This document shows positions 56,290 to 64,000 of a stretch of 64,000 nt of DNA, one piece after another (the stretch's first letter is position 1; every line of letters begins with the position of its first letter). The notes beneath the pieces were generated by a model. The model did no database searches. It saw only the letters and a program-made list of their open reading frames with translations, and was not told where the DNA came from. Source of the DNA: Dipetalonema caudispina (Eukaryota > Nematoda > Chromadorea > Rhabditida > Onchocercidae). Where the stretch lies: contig JABVXV010000116.1 in the NCBI GenBank assembly GCA_013365325.1, forward strand, positions 104,886-168,885. The letters are read 5' to 3'. Position numbers and translations under genes: made by a program.

Positions 56290-59037
56290 ATGCCTAAATT
56301 ATTGAAAATTTTTCTCGGAATTCATTTATCAGCATTGATAACTCCAATAATTGGTCAGAATCCATTAATTCTATCGGTAACATGTAGAAATTATGGGAAA
56401 GTATTACTACGAGGTCAATTGGATGATTGTGTTCCGGAAAATTTTCGTTGCTTTCTGAGAAATCCAATTGTTGTTAATTTAACCGAACTCGTCTGTATTA
56501 TGGATGATGAAAATGCAGCAAATAAAGCACCATTGGTAATCTATGTTATTGATTTGAATTTTTTTTTCCTTTTTTTTTTTTTATGTAAACAAAACTGCGT
56601 TTATTTTTATGTAAACAAAACTGTGTATCGGAATTTCAGATTTTATAAAATTTAGAAAATCATTACAAAATAGTAGTATTTCTTATTTTCTATCTGCTTT
56701 TCTGTTAAAACATTATCTTTCAAACATGCTACATGTTAAAATAGATTCATAAAGTGCAAAATAAATCATTGAGTAAATGAAAATAAGAGGATAAAACTAG
56801 CCTAGGTAAAGGTTAAATACGAACAGTGAAGGTAAATACAAACTAATTAGGGAAGAAATGTAGAAAGAGAGATAATGAATGAGGATTTAACAAGAAAAAA
56901 AATATCATAAAACAAAAAAAAATGTATGAAGTAACCACCAAATTGTAAAGCAAAAATAAAAAAAAAAAACTATCAGTTAATGAAATTAATTAGATTGGCT
57001 ACAGGTATCATGTATTGTAACCGGAAATGTTCCACTGATGAAGGAGAAATGTTCGGAAGAAGGGGATTGTCATTCGGTAACCGTATCATGCCCAATAGTA
57101 AAAAAAATGGATGATATTATCAGTGATAACGATGTAATAGAACAGGAACAAAATATTATCACTGAAAAAGCAATACCTCATCCTCCACTTCTGTCAGTTC
57201 CTACATCAGAAGGTCAATATTTATGTTTGAAAAATTTTCAACTATTTTTAATATGAGCAACAAAAAGTAAGCAAAAAAAAAAAAGATGTAATATTTGTGC
57301 GCAAAAATTTTGTAAGATTAGAAATTTCAGATAGTTCACGATCGTGCTTCTTCTTTAGCGATAACAAAACCTCCGGGATAGATGATAGTAATAGAGGTAA
57401 TGGTGGTAGTTGGAAACCATGTACACCAGTTGATGCAATTTGTCGTATGGTTGAAATGACAACTGTTGGAAAATCATCTGTTGCATGTACCGTTCAAAAG
57501 AATGAAAAATTGGTTAGTTAAATAGAGATTTAATCTTTATTATTTAATTTTTAGAAGCAAAATTTTTTAAATTATTTGTAATTTTTGCTTAAAGAGTTCA
57601 AACATTGCAGACTTTAATTTTTTTTTTTTCATTTGAAAAATAAAAAGTAAAAAAATCTTCTAAAATTACTTAAGAAGCTTTTTTTAACATTTCATTGAAT
57701 TTCCTCCAGCATGAATGTTTACTTCTTTATATTTAAAAAATAAATGATGGGGAAAAAAATCTCTTAAAATTACAAGATTTAAAAGCTTACTTCTAACATT
57801 TCATTGGATTTTCAGCACGAATGTTTGATAATCTGGGAAACTGATAAACAACGTTGTCATGATTCTAATTGCTTAAGTCTACATTTAAATTGTCCAGTAT
57901 TGGAAGAATATGAGATGGTTCTACCAATTCAGAAAAGTAAAACAGGTTAGCTTTCATAGAACTTTTAATTTTGCTTTAAAATTGAGAAAAAAGAAAGTTG
58001 AAATTTGTTGAAAGACAATGCTTTAATAATTCTAAAATAAACGTCACAAAGATTTATTCATTCGTTAAGAAACTAATTTTAATTGAAAATAATTGTGTAG
58101 TTAAATTTAAAAGAAAAAATAATCTGCTGATTGAAGTGTAAATACTTTTTGTGATAGTAGTAACGTAAGTAGCGATGCATTCGAGAATTAGTAAAAGAAT
58201 TACTATGCTATATAATACAAGAAAGTTTAATTCCCTTTATAAATCTAAATTACCTGATTAGAATAATAGATTAGTTCAAGAAAAAATGAGTTAAATTCAA
58301 TGCATTTACATCACTATGCTTAACCCATTTGAGCAGATTGTCCACTTGATCATAATTTGGCAGAAATTATTGATGACATAGAAGTATGTGTCGGGAAATC
58401 CGAAATTCATTCCTAACTAAATCAATTATGGTTAATAAATTGTAAAAATTATCAATGATTTAATTGTCTGAGAATTTATTTTCTCAATGCTTGCTAATTC
58501 CCATGCTAACTTAAAAATGTTAACTAAATACTTCCAATTCATTCCCATTCTCATTCTTAATTTTATTTAGTGCTGAATCCTAATTACGTATTCATTCATT
58601 AAGCTTTCTTACCATATTCATTTTGTAAAATTGAACGAAAATGAATTGGAAGTATTTAATTAACATTTTTAGATTAGCATGGGAATTAGCAAAGCATTGA
58701 GAAGAAATCCTCAGACAATTAAATAAATCATTTATAATTTTTACAATTTATTAACCAATTGATTATATGACATAATCCTTTATAATAATTAGTTTTGTTA
58801 GGAATGAATTTCGAATTTCCCGACAGTATGATAATATCGGCGAATCAATAATTTACAGGTGTTCTTGGTCTCGTACTATCATTGGCATTTTTTACCGGTG
58901 TAATTGCTGCATGCATTGGAAGCTATTTTCAACAAGTATGCTTAAAAACTGCCGATCTAACAAATGATGAAAATGACAACAATGATGGTAAATATTGTGG
59001 CAATACAATCTATCCCACCTCATATACAAATAAGTAA
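56290..59037 (+). CDS. Type I membrane protein with two tandem eight-cysteine modules
   Basis: Five exons join in phase: 56290-56535, 57005-57212, 57331-57512, 57816-57945 and 58859-59037, giving 314 residues. I do not recognise the family. The ATG at 56290 opens a clean signal peptide (1-22, ending PIIG before QNP); the ATG at 56251 would add 13 residues. The ectodomain has module A with Cys 32, 47, 54, 69, 85, 98, 104, 111 and module B with Cys 157, 182, 189, 204, 215, 226, 231, 238. The spacings C-x6-C-x14-C and C-x6-C-P are identical in both. Each module is split by a phase-0 intron after a Leu codon and closed by a phase-1 intron. An acidic linker (about 115-150) lies between modules. 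NxT sites occur at 63 and 163. A membrane segment at about 257-279 precedes a 35-residue cytosolic tail. It is likely a disulphide-rich cell-surface protein; its role is unknown. An AATAAA lies near 59157. Confidence 0.85.
57630..57835 (+). repeat. Tandem duplication of the intron 3/exon 4 boundary
   Basis: Copy 1 (about 57630-57728) and copy 2 (about 57729-57835) share AAAAAATCTTCTAAAATTAC-like, AAGCTT, AACATTTCATTG and the acceptor followed by CA(T/C)GAATGTTT. Copy 2 is the real exon 4 start (HECL). Copy 1 also encodes HECL after CTCCAG at 57709, but then runs LLYI and a stop at 57734-57736. Confidence 0.85.
58389..58825. mobile_element. Foldback (MITE-like) element, 437 bp, in intron 4 of the Cys-module gene
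   Basis: Termini TGTCGGGAAAT and ATTTCCCGACA are inverted repeats that extend inward as arms of about 155-190 bp (58389-58543 and 58640-58825) with small indels. A central spacer of about 100 bp joins them. The sequence GTATG flanks both sides (58384-58388 and 58826-58830) as a 5-bp target-site duplication. There is no open reading frame, so it is non-autonomous. The superfamily is not clear from the termini. Confidence 0.88.
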
Positions 59038-59156
59038 TAATTGCTTAACAACCAAGCTGAAAGAAGTACATTTTCTGCTTTCTAAATTAATGCAAATGTT
59101 ACTTCTATGAAATTTTAAAGTTGAAATTTTGAAAAAGTAATATGGACAAAAGAGAA

Positions 59157-59162
59157 AATAAA
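59157..59162 (+). terminator. Polyadenylation signal AATAAA of the Cys-module gene
   Basis: AATAAA lies 120 nt after the stop codon of the Cys-module gene, a typical position for a short nematode 3' UTR. Confidence 0.5.
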
Positions 59163-60888
59163 AGAATGCAAGATAAAATAGGATATTTTAGGTAAGCGTA
59201 TATAATAAGGCAAAAAAAAAGTGTAAGAGTTAAGTATGTGAGAGAATTGCTTTATTGTATTAATTATAAATTTATTATATTAATTAGCAGATCTTACTAA
59301 ATTTCTACTGAAAGATTATCTCGAAATATTGCTAAAATGCTTGTCACTTTTTTTGCTGTTTTGATTCTTTAGTAATATTTCACTTTTGAAATGAATCGAT
59401 ATTTTATATATAAGTCATAAATTTGCGGTTTAAATCAGCGGAAACATCAATTCTATGACAAATGTTCATTGTATAACTATTGTACGAAAACTACTGTTGA
59501 AAATGTATGATATTTCTAATTCGTGAATTGTTTTCATTGGTTAAAATTAAATCTTACAAAAATTGGTGATTCGATTATCATTTCCCTTATTTGTTTAAAA
59601 TAATGAAGTTAAAATTTAATGACAAAATTTTTCAAAAATAAAATGTTGGAAAATTTGCAATATCAAATGGATACTTAGTTCACATCAAAAAACTGATCAA
59701 CACAAATCCAAATTTCCTGTAAGATCAAGAACAGTTGAGGATGAAAAAAATCAGATAATAAAATGAGAGAAAAATCCGATGCTAAAATTTCTATCTCTAA
59801 TCTTCGGCAATATAAATTAAATATGTAAATTAATAAGATCGAAGACATGAGAGCTGGAAATAATTTTTTCGATTTAATTAAAAATAAATAAACCAGAAAT
59901 GTCATGCAATAAGTTTAGAAATACAAGTAATTAGTTCAAAAAAAAAACAACGAGGAAAAAAAAAAATGGATAAAAAGGCAAGCATCCATTCTGCTACTTC
60001 GCAAATTATTACTTATTTATTTATTTTTTGTCTAAGAAATAAAACGGAATTTTTCGAAAGAAGAATTTTCGTTATGTAAAGTCCCTATTAAACTTAAAAA
60101 ATAGTTTTATACAAAAGATTTCCAGTAGAATAATACAAACGAAAGTAGAATCATTATATCGATATTAGTTAATTAACACAGAAACATACGATACTAATTT
60201 CTATAAATATAATTAAAGCTATTTTTGTGGAATAAATATTTCAACTTGGATAATCGTTACATTTTATTTTTATTTTGAATCACTTCTTTCCGTCTAATTT
60301 CGAAATACTACTAATCATAGCATTTAAATATTATCCAAATATGACCAATACATTCAGCGATCTATGCTTGGACCACTTTTTGGTAATTTTCTAAACATCT
60401 GCATAATTTCGAGGATTGGTGAATTTCGTTACCTTTTAGCAATACCGTTCACTCGAAGTCTTTTCGAGTATTACTGCTTAAATTGGGAAATTTTTTGTAA
60501 ATATTTGCTAAGAATCGTAAAATTATCATTGCAAAATATGTTGTGAAAGTTGTTTGGATTTCTGGTCGATATCTGATTTATGTTTAAACAGAGAATTGAA
60601 TCAGTAATTTTATTTTGAGATATATTATCAACAGTAGAATAAATCAGGATAACAGAAAATAATTGAATTAGAGAGTGTCGATCGGATAACGTTTGATCGG
60701 ACTCAAGTCAAACTGTGTGTTGATAGATCGAGAGGTTGATAGTTAGGTAGTAAGTGAGTGGATAAGTAAGTAAGTATGTATGCTAGCAAGTAGATAAGCT
60801 AATTGGTTGGATCAAGGGTACCTCAAATGGAGATTTGGGAATATTTATACTGTTATAAAATAGGCGTAAACAAGATATCTTACAAAAG

Positions 60889-61237
60889 GATGAATACATA
60901 ATTAGGATTAAGCATCAGTTAGAGTTAATTAAATGATTTTAAAATGGGATGAAATGGATCGCAAGTGTTTAGTTAACATTTGGCGTATTGTGATAGAATA
61001 CGATTGATAATAAGATATTTGTGAGAAGGAAACAATTTTACAGAAGGAACGAATATATAATGAAAATTAAACATTAGATAAAACGGAATTAGAGGGCAAA
61101 AACGATAATTTTAGATTAGCATAGGAATTAACAAGTATTACACTTAAAATCTTCAGACAATGAATTAAATTTTACAATTTATTGTTATTTGATTATACGA
61201 TAATAATTATTTAGGAATTATTTTCGGGTTTCCGACA
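60889..61237 (+). mobile_element. Diverged single-arm copy of the foldback element
   Basis: The right part (61109-61237) matches the right arm of the element at 58389-58825: TTTTAGATTAGCATAGGAATT, CTTCAGACAAT, TTTACAATTTATT and the terminal TTTCCGACA. The left part (about 60889-60980) matches the inner arm sequence, with ATAATTAGGATT and TTTAGTTAACATTT. About 125 bp of extra sequence separate the parts. There is no inverted partner, so this looks like one arm only, older than the intronic copy. Confidence 0.7.
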
Positions 61238-64000
61238 AAATATTAAATAGATAAGTAATGCTAAAAATGGATGAATTACGTACCGGAAATAGTAGAAATG
61301 TTGGAATAAAAAAAAAACTTATTCAAAAAGGTTTCAATTAATTTGAAGTTAAAAATTGAAAATTTAAAAAGAATAGAAACAGAAAGAAATGAAAGTGGAT
61401 AATCGTCAATCTGAAATATATGTAAAAAGGATATAATTATACGAACCATTGCATAATTAACGGAAAAAAGTAACAAAATTAATGGGAATTGAGAGAATGG
61501 AACGGAAAAGTTAACCGACAAACTTACGTGAACCAAATTTGCATAAGTGATATGACTCACTGATGCGGAAATGTCGCACTTTTCCTCTACGTTACTAGCA
61601 AAAATCTAAATGTACAATTTTGCTGGAATGGAAAAATAAATCCATTCTTTGTACCGCTTGCCCAGTTTAGAAGAAAAGTAGATACTATAATATGATAGCC
61701 AGAGGAGGCGGTGGGAAAGATATTTGCGCACATTGGCGGGGAAAGTGATTGTTGCGCTTATAGCGATGTTTTCGTCTACAACGATTAGTGCTGTTTAGTT
61801 GGTTGAGATATTCATTTTTGTTATCATTTCATCATTTCCAATTGTCTGATCTTCGCGTTCATATCATTAATGTTGAAAAATAATTGTGGGATTTTTGGCA
61901 CTTTTCTCCAATTTGTATTCTTTTCTCTCATTTCAATGAATAGCAAAAGTTTTCATAATGTTTTCCATTTCAGTATATATTTATTCAGTACTTTACCTGT
62001 ATAAAGTATATCAGAAAAGAAGTATACTGCGAAGTATATCAAAAGTTATAGGCCATATTTATTTATAAAATCTTGTCTTTTTACAGGCTAAGTTTTGAAA
62101 ATTTTGTGCAATTATGAATTATCTATTATATGGATACGTGAAGCAATGGTATCTTCTAAAACTATCACCTTCAGCTGTTAAGATTATGCAATTGTATAAA
62201 TCCTCAAGGTTTGCCTAGAAGAGGTAATCGTTTACAGTATATATTATATCTTTACTCTGTGCTAACTAACAAAATTTTTATTTTGAAATATATATAATAT
62301 ATTTCTTAATTTCAGATCAGTTAAATTATCAGATGAATATTCAGCACAAATCTCTTACTGATAGCAAAAAAAGGGCATGAAATTTTGAAAAGTTTATTTT
62401 GTCAACTTTTTTTTCATTAAATTTATCTCGATTATGTGCATATGACAATTCTTGGCTTATACAAGCCAATTATTTTTCAGCCAAATGAAGATGAGAAAAT
62501 ATCATATCACGATGTTTTTTTCTAATCTTTTATCACAAAAAAATTATTACTGTTAATCTTATGCTTACCTTAACAAGGTATATATCACTTTATAGTTATT
62601 CTTTAGTTTGAAACATTTCGTGAAGATTTCAAGTTTGGTGTGAATTTAAATATAAATCGATTGGTTATTATTACAGATAGGAATCTAACATCCAACTTTG
62701 TCCTTTTTTTTCATAAAATTTCAACAATTATTCATTTTATTTCTTGTTCGATTTTTAATTCTCTCTTTTTTTGATATTTTGAAATAAAATTTCCATTTGA
62801 AACGATAGCTTCAGATTGGAATATGTATAACTAATTTTATAATAAGCAGTTATTCTAGCAAAATATGATTGGTATCACTTATGATAATTATCATTATACT
62901 TGCATAATTATTTCTACACATTGTTTATCTAAATTTTCCCAGTTCAAATTTACCGTAGTGAGGAATGTGTTGTAAAATTGTCTAACTGAAAAAAATAAAA
63001 AAAATTAGCAATAAATATTGATTTAATTTTTCAAAAGATTAACAGTTCGTATTCATTACAATGAAAATTTTGATTTCCATTGAATCCTAACTTAAACTAA
63101 TATTTCGATTTGATGATTGTTATTGTTACTTCAGTAGTGATAACGTTAGCTGTATTGTTCACTTAGATATATATTTTTATTATCCACAAGACCTTTGAAC
63201 CTTGAAGCATTGAAATTCTTACAATAGTTATAAGAGATTTATTAATTTTACCATTAATTTGAAGAGTATCAAGATAGCGTAACTTTATTGATATTTAAAT
63301 TAAAATATTTATGGATCCTATATTCAGAACTTTTTTTTCTTCGATAATTTTTCGAAAAAAAAAAACAATTCTAATTATTGAACGCAAGTTTTGCATAACT
63401 ATTCGGCGGGGATCGATTATGTTATGCAGTATAGTTGTCAAAATATTCCATTTAATCCATCCGATGGTTAAGCGAACATTTTTTTGAAAAGATGAATTAT
63501 TCGGAAAATTCAATATTCATTTAAAGTAACAATTTTCTTTTTTTTCAGAATTTCAACTATTGCTAGACGAGAAAGATTTCGTACATTTATTGAAATTTCA
63601 CTATGGAACTCTTAGAGGAAATTTTCATTTCTTTCCTAAGTGCAAAAAGTATTTTTATCTCTCAAGTTGGTTTGCTATATGTGAATTTCCAACCGGTAAC
63701 ATTCCATCCTTTCCTAGTTGCTGAATGATTCAGCACTGTTTTCTGTTTCTTCCGTATTCACTTCGTCTGAGTTTCCATTTTTGCCATCTTTTTCGTTTTG
63801 ATTCTAAATATTTTGAAGTAAAAAATGCGTCAAATTTCAAATTTATAGTTTTCTTCTCTGTCCAAGTTGTTAAAGAAGCGTCAATGTATTTCTTGTTTGA
63901 AATATCGGAATTAGCACATTGTATTGTTTCAATTCATAGGACTTGAATAAATATTGCAAATTTAGTAAATTTTGCTTAAAAAAAAGAAATTAATAACCTG

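Larger units (their letters stand above)
59038..64000. other. Downstream stretch without an assembled gene
   Basis: This holds the 3' UTR of the Cys-module gene (AATAAA near 59157), a degenerate GTAA/GATA-like simple repeat at about 60735-60800, the solo foldback arm at 60889-61237, and a distinctly less AT-rich patch at about 61680-61800 that could be the 5' region of a gene beyond the window. One isolated candidate exon at 63549-63723 is discussed under findings. Open frames near 59675, 60364 and 61276 lack splice or homology support. Confidence 0.5.

Noticed and set aside
57297..57330. Longer 5' extension of exon 3 in the Cys-module gene
   Set aside because: The frame is open upstream, but TTTCAG at 57325-57330 gives the phase-1 join that matches the donor at 57213.
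60364..60546. 60-codon open frame after a possible acceptor
   Set aside because: Starts with ATG but no partner exon or domain was found; I could not raise it above chance.
61276..61560. 94-codon minus-strand open frame with a hydrophobic stretch
   Set aside because: It lies just beyond the solo foldback arm, has no splice support and its hydrophobicity follows T-rich composition.

Overview
This is a strongly AT-rich eukaryotic window. By eye about three quarters of the bases are A or T, with dozens of A or T homopolymers of 10-40 nt. The genes are split into short exons with GT..AG introns whose acceptors mostly read TTTCAG or close to it. The presence of a nematode-expanded GT92 (DUF23) glycosyltransferase, these acceptors and a likely spliced-leader acceptor point to a nematode, probably a filarial or other spirurid with long AT-rich introns. 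The species call is inference. No prokaryotic genes, CRISPR arrays, rRNA or convincing tRNA were seen.

Four protein genes can be assembled exon by exon with consistent reading phases. (1) Minus strand, 19878 down to 16353: a seven-exon type II Golgi-type GT92 glycosyltransferase of 557 residues. (2) Plus strand, 28784-32517: a five-exon orphan membrane protein of about 301 residues with four predicted membrane segments; one exon junction is uncertain. (3) Plus strand, 40457-55310: a nine-exon rhodopsin-class neuropeptide receptor of the NPY/RFamide type, 425 residues, with introns of 5.1 and 4.0 kb. (4) Plus strand, 56290-59037: a five-exon type I membrane protein of 314 residues. Its ectodomain is two tandem copies of an eight-cysteine module that I do not recognise.

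Layout: 1-16352 is gene-free as far as I can see and holds a dispersed duplication, microsatellites and homopolymers. 16353-19891 is the GT92 gene. 19892-28783 is the divergent intergenic space, with a perfect 26-bp-arm hairpin near the GT92 5' end. 28784-32517 is the four-TM gene. 32518-40456 is gene-free. 40457-59037 holds the receptor and the cysteine-module gene in tandem on the same strand, about 1 kb apart. 59038-64000 has no assembled gene but carries a diverged copy of the foldback element found in gene 4.

The most interesting locus is gene 4. It has an unrecognised duplicated eight-Cys module, an intron that carries a duplicated copy of the next exon's splice acceptor and first codons (a possible route to a soluble isoform), and a 437-bp foldback transposable element with a 5-bp target duplication. 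The four genes show no evident shared pathway; all encode predicted membrane or secretory-pathway proteins.
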